Shown: positions 45,549 to 55,955, numbered from the stretch's first letter. The stretch is 64,000 bases of DNA from Psychrobacter urativorans (GCF_904846695.1 NZ_CAJHBR010000005.1:102990-166989); one strand, 5' to 3'. Numbers and translations are program-made. Notes: generated from the letters alone by a model not told the origin.

Positions 45549-47252
45549 TTATCGGGGTTTGATGAATTCCATCATGTATCAGCAGATGACTCTAACCGCT
45601 TGGGAGCCATACTCGATAGCATTATGACGCAGACTAGCGCGCATATTGTGGCAATGACGGGTTCTTATTTCCGTGGTGACTCAGTGCCTATCTTGTCAGA
45701 TAGCGATGAAGAAAAGTTCGATAAGGTAACTTACACTTATTACGAACAGCTGAATGGTTATGAGCACCTAAAATCATTAGGACTCGGCTATCACTTTTAT
45801 AAGAAGTCATTTTTTGATGCCTTAGATGAATGCTTAGATACTAGCAAAAAGACCATCATTCACATCCCTAACGTCAATAGCCTAACCGCTGAGACAGACA
45901 AGTATGAGACTGTTGGTCGTATTATAGATATTATCGGTGAAAGTGAATCTCGTGATGAGAATACTGGCGTTATTACCATACGTACGCATGATGGCAGACG
46001 CTTACTACTCGCAGACCTAGTCACTGATGACGCCATACGAGTGAATACACAGGCTTACTTGGCTGATATTACCTCTCGCGATCAGATGGATATCATCGTA
46101 GCTCTTGGGATGGCAAAAGAGGGCTTTGACTGGGAGTATTGTGAGCACGTATTAACCATTGGCTATCGCGGCTCTCTAACCGAGGTAGTGCAGATTATTG
46201 GACGCTCAACACGTGACAGCGCGGGCAAACACCATGCTCAGTTTACCAATCTAATCGCTGAGCCAGAAGCGGATAAGTCTGAGGTAACAAGCTCTGTCAA
46301 TGAGTTATTAAAAGCCATTACTTTATCGCTGCTTATGGAGCAAGTACTTAAACCTAATATCAACTTTAAACGTCGTAGTGAGCTAGACATATTAGGGACG
46401 CTCGACTTGCCGGCAGGTACTATTATTATTGATGATACTGTCAATCCTCCCTCTGATCGAGTGATGAATATACTTAACCAAGACCGTGAAGAGATATTGG
46501 CTCAGCTATGCCAGAACGCAGATCATATAAAAAAGTATATCGCCGCCGAAACCAATAACGTCGAGACCGAGGCTGTATCCGATACCGTCATCCCAAGTAT
46601 TATTCGTAGCAAGTATCCATCACTAGATGCCAATGAAGTACGGCAAGTACAAGAAGGCGTCATGCAGTATATGGCCATCAACCGCCAAGGCGGCGTGGTT
46701 GAAGGTAAGAATATTCCTGAAGATGCCATCATCGAAAATGAACGCTGTTTCATTAAGCAAGGCACTGAGTATGTAGATATCGCTAATCTAAATGCTGAAC
46801 GAAAAAGTCAGCTCAATGAAAACGACATTATTAAAGAGCGCCACCTGCCAGCTGACGCAAAAATATATAACCCTAAAACCAAATCAAGCAGTAGCAATGA
46901 CTCAAATCCTAGCAACGGCTTTGTGAAGGTTGGCAGCAAGTTTGTCAATGTAAACAACCTTCCCATCGACCTTGTTAAATCAGTCAACCCCTTTCATGAT
47001 GCGTATGAAGTCCTCTCTAGAACCGTCGATAAAGAAGTCTTGCAGACCATCAATGACGTCGTGCATGCCAGCCGTTCGACCGTCACTGAGGCAGAAGCGG
47101 TATTGATGTGGCCAAAGATAGTTGCGTTTATCAAGAATAAAGGGCGTCAGCCTAATAGAAACTCAGAAGATGCTATCGAGCGACGTATGACTGAAGTCAT
47201 CTCCTATGTCAGAAACCAAAAAGCCAAGCGAGAAGCCAATAGTCATGATTAA
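45549..47252 (+). pseudogene. 5'-truncated SF2 (DEAD/DEAH-type) helicase
   Basis: The frame opens after a stop at 45546 and begins right at helicase motif II: DEFHHVSA, then motif III-like VAMTGSYFRGD, KEGFDWEYCEHVLTIGYRG and motif VI QIIGRSTRD. The whole N-terminal ATP-binding lobe with Walker A is missing, so it cannot work as a helicase alone. Downstream is a helical C-terminal extension of about 300 residues. A TTG-initiated product from 45600 is formally possible but unlikely. The loss lies between the integrase stop (45347) and 45549. It overlaps the GIY-YIG gene, its presumed partner. Confidence 0.85.
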
Positions 47253-48567
47253 ACTTGATGAGATCTATCAAAGTCGTGAGTACAAGACACTAGAAGATAT
47301 CTTTTCTAATGACAGTACCGGTTTATTAGATGATATAAAGCCTGTCACCAAAAGCTTGGCGAATAACAGCGTTTTAGCGCAGCAGTTTGACACTATCAAC
47401 CTTTTTATCGATCAACAGGGACGCGTGCCTAGTAGCAGTGCCAACGATATCAGTGAAAAGATAAATGCTCGCCTATTAGCTACCATACAAACCAACCACG
47501 CAAACTCGCAAGAACTGCTAGCTTTAGATAAGCATGGTTTACTAACGGCTCAACGTACTGCATCCACCCTATCTGACGGCAAACCGACACTTTCAGGCAA
47601 GAGTATGAGCAATAATAGTGGTGGGTCTGAAAAGGCGATCAACGAGGCTGTTAGCGAGCCACCTGTTATTAATAGTCTAGATGATATCTTTAACAGCGAT
47701 GACCTAGGGATTTTTGACAACATTCATTCTGAAATCTTAGTCAGTGATAGTCAGCTCAATTCTCGCACTACTTATGACCAGTACGATGATGAAGAAATAG
47801 CAACTCGTTTTGAATGTAAGGACTTTTATAAGTTTGAGGCAACCTTTGAGCGTATATCTCAAGCCATTCAAACGGGGGCTTTTACTAAAACTAACTTTTC
47901 ATCAGTGAAAGACATCAGCATTGGCAGCGTCTTCGTCTTAAACGGGATTTTATGTTATGTAGCAGATATATACCAAGCAGAGAATCGAAAGAATGAGCGT
48001 AACCAGCAGCGACTTCGTTTGGTATTTGCTAACGGTACTGAGTCCAATATGCTCATCCGCTCATTGGCTACCGCTCAATATAAATATGAAAACAGCTATC
48101 AATTATTAATTACTGATCCTGGCTGGATGGACGATGAATTAGCAAAAAACTTCGGAGATGATCGACAGCTTACTGGTGTCATTTATGTTGCTAAGCTGAC
48201 TGATACGCCAAACAACTTAGCGCACTATAAACACCTGCATAAAGTTGGCTTCTCAACCCTTACAGGAGAGGCGCGCACTAAACATTCGATTAGGGATACC
48301 GCTTTCTTGCAACAGCCCGTAGATATCATTGCTGAGTGGCAGATCTATGATGCCAATGCTCGGAGCGTGGAGGGTGTACTGCATGCCTTCTTCTATGATC
48401 AAAGAGTCAAAGTATCCTTAAAAGCAGCAAACGATAACCTCTACAATGCGACAGAGTGGTTCAACGTTCCCCTTGATGAGATTGAGAAAGCCATTAATCT
48501 GGTTATCGCCGGGGACATTAAAGACTATCGAATGGATGGTGCGGCTGGCAAGGTGATTTTGAAATAA
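47245..48567 (+). CDS. GIY-YIG nuclease family protein (T5orf172-type domain)
   Basis: A 440-residue protein (453 from an alternative ATG at 47206). I prefer ATG 47245 because it overlaps the helicase stop in the coupled form ATGATTAA. The first 200 residues repeat acidic 'DDIF-S-D' segments (LEDIFSNDSTGLLDDI and LDDIFNSDDLGIFDNI), likely flexible. The C-terminal part has the GIY-YIG signature LTGVIYVAKL followed by HLHKVGFST and ARTKHS, as in T5orf172/MUG113 nucleases. Its neighbour is a truncated helicase, so it is probably a relic of a two-gene helicase-nuclease module. Confidence 0.78.
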   Translation: MIKLDEIYQSREYKTLEDIFSNDSTGLLDDIKPVTKSLANNSVLAQQFDTINLFIDQQGRVPSSSANDISEKINARLLATIQTNHANSQELLALDKHGLLTAQRTASTLSDGKPTLSGKSMSNNSGGSEKAINEAVSEPPVINSLDDIFNSDDLGIFDNIHSEILVSDSQLNSRTTYDQYDDEEIATRFECKDFYKFEATFERISQAIQTGAFTKTNFSSVKDISIGSVFVLNGILCYVADIYQAENRKNERNQQRLRLVFANGTESNMLIRSLATAQYKYENSYQLLITDPGWMDDELAKNFGDDRQLTGVIYVAKLTDTPNNLAHYKHLHKVGFSTLTGEARTKHSIRDTAFLQQPVDIIAEWQIYDANARSVEGVLHAFFYDQRVKVSLKAANDNLYNATEWFNVPLDEIEKAINLVIAGDIKDYRMDGAAGKVILK

Positions 48568-48768
48568 TAAACTTCTACAGAATTAATTTATATCTATGAG
48601 TCAATTATTACTAAATGCCATTACCTACAATATTACGGGTCTACAGATAGCATTTATAGATATATTGATTACTAATCAAAATATAAATACGCTATATTGA
48701 TAATCCATCTAAACCTGCTTATATAAAGCTTGCACTACAAATTGCTAATAATAATATTTGTCAGGTGA

Positions 48769-48930
48769 CCTCCTAAAAGTCGGGGCTTGATTCATCCTCC
48801 CGTGGCAGACAACTCGTCCTATCACTTATGGTCTTATCACCCTTTTTACGAAGATGAGAGAAAGGTGTTGTTTAAAGATTGGTTAAAAAAAGAGATGCTG
48901 AATAGCAAAATGCAGTCTATGGAACTCTGA
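48769..48930 (+). pseudogene. C-terminal remnant of a LysR-type regulator
   Basis: In the 557-base gap 48568-49124 one frame encodes about 53 residues ending at TGA 48930. Its HLWSYHPFYEDERKVLFKDW resembles the extreme C-terminus of GcvA-like LysR regulators. A stop lies directly upstream and there is no start. The remainder of the gap shows no gene. Confidence 0.4.
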
Positions 48931-49124
48931 ATTGCAAACAACAATTATGTTGTAATATTTCGACACTATTTGGATTAGACGTACCCCAGTATGTGAGAGT
49001 CTGAGATAGTTATCCGCCTTAAAAAAGGACCATTCACATTTTAAAAAGCTCCCTACTCGAATTTCAAAGATTTAATGTCAGCTCATTCTAGGTATGCAGT
49101 TTTTCAAATATATTATTTGCTATT

Positions 49125-50015
49125 TCAAGAAGATTTTTGAGTCTGATAAATGAACAAACTTGCACAGACTAATAGGACACCAAAAATAGTTAATGTACTC
49201 AAAGTAGTGTCAAAGACCAGACTCTCCAAAATCATCGTCAGCAAAGGTAGTAAAAAGAATAGAGTGCTTACTTTATCTGCGGAGCTATATTTGAGCATAA
49301 GCATCAATAATAAATAAGCCCCTACGGAAACCACTGCGCCCATCCATACCAATGACAGCAAAGAGTAAGCATTGACTTCAAAAGACAATCCTTGATAAAC
49401 AATCACAATTGAGAATATCAAAAATGAAAATATAGTCTGGATTAATAGCGTTAAAATAGGAGGCGTTTTAACCTTGGCTTGAGCGATAGTACCAAACGTG
49501 ATAGAGAGTAATGCAAGTACGGAGAGTACGATACCTGATACATTGATTTTATCAACGCTATGATAGCCTAGTGTGGACAGAACCAAGCCTGAAAAACAAA
49601 ATGCTAATAGGATAATGTTTTTAACGCTAACCGTGTTTGCACTTAGTAGTGACGTTATAATCGGCTGTATACCAAGCACCAGTATAATGATGCCGAGGGA
49701 TAGTCCCGTATTAATAGCGGAGAAGTAAAACGTTAAATAGAATACCTGTAGCAACAGACCTGAAAATATAATGTCTTTGAGCTGATCTTTATTAATCTCA
49801 GTGATAGCTATTTTTTTATGGGTAGATTTTAGATATATGGCTAAAAGTAGTGACAAAGCGATCGCTGATCTTAAAAATAAAAAGCTCCAAGAGTCTGTAT
49901 ATTGCAAACCAACTTTTGCAAAGATGGCACCACCACTCCATATTGCTAAGAATCCTATAGGTGCAGCAATATTTACAATGTCCTGCTTTGATTGGCTATG
50001 AATATTCAATGGCAA
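49125..50015 (-). CDS. DMT-superfamily EamA transporter
   Basis: A 296-residue membrane protein with ten hydrophobic helices in two EamA repeats (first includes GFLAIWSGGAIFAKVGL; second FGTIAQAKVKTPPI). DMT/EamA proteins usually export amino acids or metabolites. The substrate is unknown. An AraC-type regulator gene lies 90 bases upstream on the same strand and probably controls it. Confidence 0.88.
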   Translation of the reverse strand: MPLNIHSQSKQDIVNIAAPIGFLAIWSGGAIFAKVGLQYTDSWSFLFLRSAIALSLLLAIYLKSTHKKIAITEINKDQLKDIIFSGLLLQVFYLTFYFSAINTGLSLGIIILVLGIQPIITSLLSANTVSVKNIILLAFCFSGLVLSTLGYHSVDKINVSGIVLSVLALLSITFGTIAQAKVKTPPILTLLIQTIFSFLIFSIVIVYQGLSFEVNAYSLLSLVWMGAVVSVGAYLLLMLMLKYSSADKVSTLFFLLPLLTMILESLVFDTTLSTLTIFGVLLVCASLFIYQTQKSS

Positions 50016-50105
50016 TTCCTTACCTAGCGTATATTTATATCATCTGGCTATGATAATAAAGTTGACGTTCAAAGGTTTGCCAAAATAGATTGAAATATGT
50101 GCTGA

Positions 50106-50861
50106 TCAGCTGATTGTTGGGTGCTTCATATTCTGATTATGACAGCGAAGTCTATACGGCGTCTGATGATAGACAGTAGAAAAACGACGTATGAAGGCAG
50201 ACACGTTATCGTAACCGCATCTCTCAGCCACAATCGTAATAGGTGTATCGGTATTTAGGATGAGACCAAGAGCAGCTTGCATACGAAGGTCGGTAATATA
50301 AGCATTAGGCGTACAGCCAATATGTTCTTTGAATAAGAATTTGAACTGACTCTCACTCAGACAGGCGATTTCAGCAAGTGATTTCACCGTATGGTTGGTA
50401 GCAATATTCGTTTTTAAAGTATGAATGACCGCAGTTAAGCGAGTATCTAATCGTTTGCTCATCTGCATATTTCCAAAAAGGGCTTTTAATAACTCAAACA
50501 TCATCCCTTCTATCTTTTGGTTGTGAGCAGAAATCAATTGCTTTTCAACAAAAGAGATATATAACAACGTTTTTTCGTCCATTGCAAAATGAATCTCGTC
50601 TAGTGGCATCTGTAGAAATTCGATATTCTCTATATTTGCTACTAAAAAACGAAAGTCTTCTCTTGCCTGAAATTGATGATAAACACCTTTTCTAATAACT
50701 AAAGCCTCTCCATAAGAAACTTTAATAGCCTGATCACCAATTATCATTCTAATGTCACCCATTAATGGTATGAGAATTTGATGGTAATCATGAGTATGAC
50801 CTTCCAACTGGCTGTCATATGTTCTGATAAATAAATGGTTTATTAACTCAGTATCTTTCAT
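50106..50861 (-). CDS. AraC-family transcriptional regulator
   Basis: A 251-residue regulator: N-terminal cupin (HTHDYHQILIPLMGDIRMII, 21-40) and C-terminal double HTH (SLAEIACLSESQFKFLFKEH and ITIVAERCGYDNVSAFIRRF). Same strand and just upstream of the EamA exporter gene. This arrangement is common for AraC regulators of drug or metabolite exporters. Confidence 0.9.
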   Translation of the reverse strand: MKDTELINHLFIRTYDSQLEGHTHDYHQILIPLMGDIRMIIGDQAIKVSYGEALVIRKGVYHQFQAREDFRFLVANIENIEFLQMPLDEIHFAMDEKTLLYISFVEKQLISAHNQKIEGMMFELLKALFGNMQMSKRLDTRLTAVIHTLKTNIATNHTVKSLAEIACLSESQFKFLFKEHIGCTPNAYITDLRMQAALGLILNTDTPITIVAERCGYDNVSAFIRRFSTVYHQTPYRLRCHNQNMKHPTIS

Positions 50862-51169
50862 GATGTCTATTCACTGTCTGAAATATTTGTGGCTAATTAG
50901 GTTTTGAAGAGTGTAGCAATAAAGCTATTTTGGCGACTAATAAATTGTTGTTTTAACAAGCGATTGTGAGCTATGCTGAAGAAACTGTAGAGATAAACTA
51001 ACGAATCAATAAGTAGCTCACATGACCAAGAGGATGCAAAGTTACAGTAAGAATTGAAAGTAAAGCTGTCAAATGAGCTGCAGAAAATAGAAGCAGCTTA
51101 AGCACGACTGCTCAGAAGAATATGATTAATATCCTCAATTCTTCCAAGCAGCCTACTACTATTTTAATT
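50862..51169. other. intergenic stretch between AraC and leuA genes
   Basis: 308 bases without a gene. GTGAGCTA and TAGCTCAC form a distant inverted repeat, and the 16-mer CTGCTCAGAAGAATAT (51108-51123) also occurs at 45420-45435. No terminator is obvious. Confidence 0.4.
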
Positions 51170-52828
51170 CTAATTATTAATTCGCGCCAATCCACTTAAA
51201 ATAGCAAGTATAGCTGCTGTGGTGCTATTGGTATGTATGCCCACACCAAAATAAGAACCAGGTAAATCCGCGACTGACAGCTCTATGATTGTAACGGCTT
51301 CGGCATCGTTACCTTGACTCAAATTACGTTCTTCATAAGACATTACCGATGCTTGCATAGATAAGGCATTAAGTGTTGCGGCAATTGGACCGTTTCCTCG
51401 ACCTTTCACTTGCCTATACTCACCTTGTGTAGACTTCAAGTCTAATACAATTTCTTGACCTGATGAGGTTTCAAACAATGAGTGTCGCTGATAGCCATAG
51501 ATACCTGAAGACAACTCAGGATGTAGATACGTTTGAGCAAATAATTCCCAAAGCTGTTGGCTTGATAGCTCAGCCTCAGCACTATCTGCTAGTTTTTGTA
51601 CTATTGAACTAAATTCAACCTGCATTCGACGAGGCATCTGAATGTCGTAGTCTTGCTCTAATAGGTAAGCGATGCCCCCTTTACCCGATTGACTATTTAC
51701 ACGCACAATACCATCATAAGTACGCCCTATATCTTTAGGATCAATAGGTAAATACGGAACGCGCCACACTGCATCGGCTTTTTGCTGTTTAAAACCCTTG
51801 GCTATTGCATCTTGATGAGAGCCTGAAAAAGCAGTAAACACTAAATCCCCAGCATAGGGATGACGTGGATGTAGGGCAATAGCCGTACATTCTTCTACAG
51901 TTAATGCTAACCCTGAAATATCAGAAAAATCTAAATTTGGATGCACTCCTTGTGTATACATATTCAAGGCTATCGTCACTAGATCCAAATTACCACTACG
52001 CTCACCATTGCCAAATAAACAGCCCTCGACGCGATCAGCACCCGCTAATAGAGCCTGCTCTGCACAAGCAACCCCAGTTCCACGATCATTGTGAGGGTGT
52101 ACGGATAAAACCACTTGATGACGACGTTGTAGTTTGCGATGCATCCACTCAATTTGATCTGCAAACACATTTGCTGTACTGACTTCAACCGTAGTAGGTA
52201 AATTAATAATCATGGTTTGAGTGTCATTCTCTAACCATTCATCCATCGCCGCATGACACATCTGCAAAGATACGTCTAATTCTGCCATACAGAACGTCTC
52301 TGGCGAATACTGTAGCACCCATTCTGTTTCTGGAAAATCGGCTACTCGTCTTTTTAGATAACTGACATGCTCACGTACCAACTGTTCAATCTGCTCTACA
52401 GATAATCCAAAAACCATCTCACGCCAAGCAGGTGCAATGGCATTATATAAATGCACAATAACGCGCTGAGCACCACGCATACTCTCTATTGTACGATCAA
52501 TTAAATCATAGCGTAACTGAGTCATAACCATAGGAGTTACGTCACTAGGGATTAAATCTTGTTCAATCAACTGCCGGCAAAGATCAAAGTCAATTTGTGA
52601 GCCTGCAGGAAACCCTACCTCTATCTCTTTAAGCCCCACCCGAACCAATTCCTGGAAAAGTTGGTGCTTCTTAGATAGATTCATTGGCTCAAATAAAGCC
52701 TGGTTCCCATCCCTTAAATCGGTGGACAACCAAATTGGAGGCTTTGTAATTCTCTGATCAGGCCAGTGACGATCCACTAACTGAACACGAGGATATGGAA
52801 CATATTTATGACTAGGATCCATCAACAT
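51170..52828 (-). CDS. leuA: 2-isopropylmalate synthase (type 2 LeuA)
   Basis: First committed enzyme of leucine synthesis: acetyl-CoA plus 2-oxoisovalerate to 2-isopropylmalate. The long form with a C-terminal regulatory domain. Seen: LSTDLRDGNQAL, EIEVGFPAGSQIDF, SVHPHNDRGTG, GNGERSGNLDLVT, FTAFSGSHQDAI and VRVNSQSGKGG. The ATG at 52828 (552 residues) has GGGAG seven bases upstream; a TTG-initiated frame reaches 52849 but lacks one. Divergent from an AraC regulator, 101 bases away. The other leu genes are not nearby. Confidence 0.95.
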   Translation of the reverse strand: MLMDPSHKYVPYPRVQLVDRHWPDQRITKPPIWLSTDLRDGNQALFEPMNLSKKHQLFQELVRVGLKEIEVGFPAGSQIDFDLCRQLIEQDLIPSDVTPMVMTQLRYDLIDRTIESMRGAQRVIVHLYNAIAPAWREMVFGLSVEQIEQLVREHVSYLKRRVADFPETEWVLQYSPETFCMAELDVSLQMCHAAMDEWLENDTQTMIINLPTTVEVSTANVFADQIEWMHRKLQRRHQVVLSVHPHNDRGTGVACAEQALLAGADRVEGCLFGNGERSGNLDLVTIALNMYTQGVHPNLDFSDISGLALTVEECTAIALHPRHPYAGDLVFTAFSGSHQDAIAKGFKQQKADAVWRVPYLPIDPKDIGRTYDGIVRVNSQSGKGGIAYLLEQDYDIQMPRRMQVEFSSIVQKLADSAEAELSSQQLWELFAQTYLHPELSSGIYGYQRHSLFETSSGQEIVLDLKSTQGEYRQVKGRGNGPIAATLNALSMQASVMSYEERNLSQGNDAEAVTIIELSVADLPGSYFGVGIHTNSTTAAILAILSGLARINN

Positions 52829-52929
52829 AGCAAACTCCCTAACAATCAAAGATAGATTGATATGTTAGAGGTTTACATGACCGCCCTACTATCTATAATA
52901 GAGCTATATATGTAGAGAAAAAGACATTT

Positions 52930-53739
52930 ATGAGCAAAACAGTAGAAGATCTAAAAAAACTTAACCAATTTGAATCGTCACAATTGCCTTTACATGGTAT
53001 AGCAGTAGATTATTCAAAAGGGCATGTTATTGCGCCGCATATCCATACTAATAGTGCCCAACTTTTATACGCTATCTCTGGTACTCTGCTGGTTGAAACC
53101 CACGCAGGAAGATGGCTTATCCCCCCAAATCGCGCCGTTTGGCTAGCAGCTCAAGAAGAGCATACCGTTGTGATGCGTAGTCATACCAAGGTGCGTAGTT
53201 TATTTATTAAAACTGATGCTATCCGCACGGACTTACCCGATACGAGTTATGTAATCAACGTATCACCACTACTTAAAGAGCTGATATTAGCAGCCACTTT
53301 ACTTCCCATTGATTATCGAAAAGATACTTACGCCAATTTATTGGTGAATCTGTTGTTAGAAGAACTAAAACGTCATACTGCTTTAAACTTACTTCTTCCT
53401 TGGCCTAAGGATGCCCGTTATCACAACATCTGTGAATACCTAATACACTATCCCACCGACTCTCGATCTATTCCTCAATGGGCAAATGAGCTCCATATCT
53501 CAGCTAAAACCTTTGAACGTCAATTTTTTAAGTTAACAGGTATCCCCTTTGGGAAATGGCGACAACAAGCGCGACTGTTCTATTCACTAGAAGCCCTTAG
53601 TGAAGGGCTTCCTATCATCGATATCGCTTTCCAGTTTGGCTATAATAGCCATAGTGCCTATAGCGCCGCTTTTAAAGATTTTTTTGGTCAACGTCCTTCT
53701 GATTTTATGGCAGAGGATAAGGCTATTTCTTATGTTTAG
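52930..53739 (+). CDS. AraC-family transcriptional regulator
   Basis: A 269-residue regulator: cupin domain (IAPHIHTNSAQLLYAISGTL, 35-54) and C-terminal HTH_18 (SIPQWANELHISAKTFERQF and PIIDIAFQFGYNSHSAYSAA). Divergent from leuA with a 101-base shared promoter region, so leuA is a likely target; AraC control of leuA is not standard and is only inferred. Confidence 0.88.
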   Translation: MSKTVEDLKKLNQFESSQLPLHGIAVDYSKGHVIAPHIHTNSAQLLYAISGTLLVETHAGRWLIPPNRAVWLAAQEEHTVVMRSHTKVRSLFIKTDAIRTDLPDTSYVINVSPLLKELILAATLLPIDYRKDTYANLLVNLLLEELKRHTALNLLLPWPKDARYHNICEYLIHYPTDSRSIPQWANELHISAKTFERQFFKLTGIPFGKWRQQARLFYSLEALSEGLPIIDIAFQFGYNSHSAYSAAFKDFFGQRPSDFMAEDKAISYV

Positions 53740-54055
53740 AGGCGTTTTCCATAACGTTTCTTGTGGGGACAATGTGTGGCTCTCTAGTTGGGACTTGAGT
53801 AGTTGGCTATGCTCAAATGAGACTGATTATTAGGCTTGGTGCGCTCGAAATTTCCTGAAGATCGTATGAACTTGCATTAATCCGTGATTGTTTTACTGTA
53901 CAGGTATCGACCTATCTACTGTATTCATTACAATCCAAAAACTTTAATACGCTCACTAAATGGCTGTTATCTTTTTTCAAATACAAGCTTAACAAGATCA
54001 CCAAATAGTATTTGAATAATTAATCTCCATTGCCTATGCCTTGAGCTAGGCATCA
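53740..54055. other. intergenic stretch with repeat fragments
   Basis: 316 bases, no gene. TTTTCCATAACGT (near 53746) recurs at 58503, and CTAGTTGGGACTTGAGTA resembles the start of the repeat at 59961. Otherwise featureless. Confidence 0.45.
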
Positions 54056-54625
54056 CTAACTTTCAAAATGAGAAACAGAATTAGCGCTGCTTGTCGACGT
54101 ACTTTCTGTCGTATTTAAATTGTCCGTTATGTTAGCTTTAACGTCACCTAAATTGGGAGATGAAGGAGTAAGCCACAGCACCATAATCATGCCTATTAGA
54201 ACGAAAGTGACACCAACTAAACGCCCAGCATTTATCTCTTTCACTGGTAAATTCATAAGACCGTATTGGTCTAATATTAATGAAATGAGCATTTGACCCG
54301 CTATCACGCAAACAATAAAGCGAGTTGCGCCTAAACGAGGGACTAGAATTAATGCGGACGTAATATAGATAACGCCAGCTATGCCACCAAACCAGACCCA
54401 CATTGGTAATTGTCCGATTTCACTCAATATGGGCGTAGGGACACGCAGAGAAAGAATGACAGGTATCGCTATAAGTACACTCACCAATAACGACACTACC
54501 GTTGCCCAAAGAGGATGTCCAAGAGCACGGCCTAATTCAGCATTACTTGCAGCTTGGAGAGGGACTAAAGCGCCGGCAACTAGGGCGATAATGGCAAAAG
54601 AGATGCCAGTAAGTGATAGATTCAT
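54056..54625 (-). CDS. YdcZ/DUF606-type DMT transporter
   Basis: A 189-residue membrane protein with five hydrophobic helices; GALVPLQAASNAELGRALGH (18-37) and LVPRLGATRFIVCVIAGQM are typical of the DUF606/YdcZ group, half-size DMT proteins. A polar Ser/Thr tail of about 35 residues ends it. Divergent from a LysR regulator that probably controls it. Substrate unknown. Confidence 0.85.
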   Translation of the reverse strand: MNLSLTGISFAIIALVAGALVPLQAASNAELGRALGHPLWATVVSLLVSVLIAIPVILSLRVPTPILSEIGQLPMWVWFGGIAGVIYITSALILVPRLGATRFIVCVIAGQMLISLILDQYGLMNLPVKEINAGRLVGVTFVLIGMIMVLWLTPSSPNLGDVKANITDNLNTTESTSTSSANSVSHFES

Positions 54626-54720
54626 ACGTTTGCTCCAGATTTATTTAATTCTCTAGAGGAATTATTTCATATTAAAAATTTGAATTGAAATTATTGTTTT
54701 TTTACTTCACTATTCGTTAT

Positions 54721-55656
54721 ATGAATAACTTAAGACGTATTGACCTTAATTTGCTCGTGACGTTGCACGCATTATTAGTAGAAAAGCACGTATCACGAGC
54801 CGCTCTCCGGTTACATAAAAGTCAGCCGGCAGTTAGCCACGCACTGGCCCATTTACGTACCCTATTTGATGACCCTCTATTGGTTCGACGTTCAGGAAGA
54901 TTGGAATTGACTTCGCGAGCGAGCGAATTAATTCTGCCGTTGACTGATGTTCTAGAGCAGCTCGGTGCGTTGATTGAGACCCCAGAATTCAATCCTCTCA
55001 GTGCGAAGCGAGTATTTCGTCTGGCTATGTCTGACTATGGTGCGCGTGTATTTATGCCCAGTTTAGTGCGCTCATTAAGAATGCTTGCGCCTGGCATTGA
55101 GCTTGAGGTGAGTCAAGGAAGCCGCGAAGCGATGATGGCGGATGTATTCGATGGTGAAACTGATATGGCTTTCGGTGTCTTCTCAGATAAAGTGCCAGAA
55201 GCGCTTTGTATGCACACCCTGTTTGTTGAGTCTTTTGCTTGTTTAGCAGACAAAAAAACTTTGCCAGAGACTGGTATTCTCGATCAAGATAGTTGGTTGG
55301 CTCGACCGCATATCCTCGTTGCGATGCAATCAGGTGCCAATAATGAGATTGAACGTGCACTTAGTGGCGCAGGATTAAGTCGCCATGTTGTAATGACTTT
55401 GCCACATTGGGGAATTGCTAATCAATTAGTGGCTGGTACTGACCTGATTTTGACAGCGGCGCGGCGTAGCTTTGATATGACTGATAGCAACTCACAGGTT
55501 AAAATATTTGAACCGCCTTTTCCAATTGAATCATTCGACTTTAAATTACTTTGGCATCAACGCCGTGAGGGCGATGCGGCGCATAATTGGCTGAGACAGC
55601 TGATTATTAGTGTGCTCAATTCAGAACTTAACGAAGAAGTTCGCAGAACCACCTAG
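54721..55656 (+). CDS. LysR-family transcriptional regulator
   Basis: A 311-residue LysR protein: HTH at 5-62 (LRRIDLNLLVTLHALLVEKH, SQPAVSHALAHLRTLFDDPL) and a periplasmic-binding-like effector domain (RVFRLAMSDYGARV). I chose ATG 54721; a TTG-started frame from 54685 adds 12 hydrophobic residues unlike the family. Divergent from the YdcZ-type gene. Confidence 0.9.
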   Translation: MNNLRRIDLNLLVTLHALLVEKHVSRAALRLHKSQPAVSHALAHLRTLFDDPLLVRRSGRLELTSRASELILPLTDVLEQLGALIETPEFNPLSAKRVFRLAMSDYGARVFMPSLVRSLRMLAPGIELEVSQGSREAMMADVFDGETDMAFGVFSDKVPEALCMHTLFVESFACLADKKTLPETGILDQDSWLARPHILVAMQSGANNEIERALSGAGLSRHVVMTLPHWGIANQLVAGTDLILTAARRSFDMTDSNSQVKIFEPPFPIESFDFKLLWHQRREGDAAHNWLRQLIISVLNSELNEEVRRTT

Positions 55657-55866
55657 AACAATTACTGAATCTAACAACGTATACCTATTATCAATAATAG
55701 CCTGCTGATCATAAATGTGTTCATAGCGCTTTTTGATTTATGCTGTCGATTTCATAATTATTAACGTTATATCTAACACTAGCAGTTCGATACCAGTATA
55801 GGGATTTAACTCAATTAAAGCCCTCCAATAAGTCTTACCTTATTCAGTAATTTAGGTTAACTAGTG

Positions 55867-55955
55867 AGGACTTAGACATTAGGTTTTAAACTAATGGTAT
55901 CAATGTTTTAACTCGCTAAAATAGCCACAGTGTACTTCGTGATGTACCTACCATA
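55867..55955. repeat. diverged intergenic repeat, copy A
   Basis: Starts AGGACTT, then 24 bases later CTAATGGTATCAATG and TTTTAACTCGCTAAAATAGC, CAGTGTACTTCGTGATGTAC. Copy B at 59961-60049 has the same order and spacing, roughly 80% alike by eye over the last 65 bases. It lies in the gene-free stretch 55657-56067, which also holds CAGTTCGATACCAGTATAGG near 55786, echoed near 58447. Confidence 0.6.
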
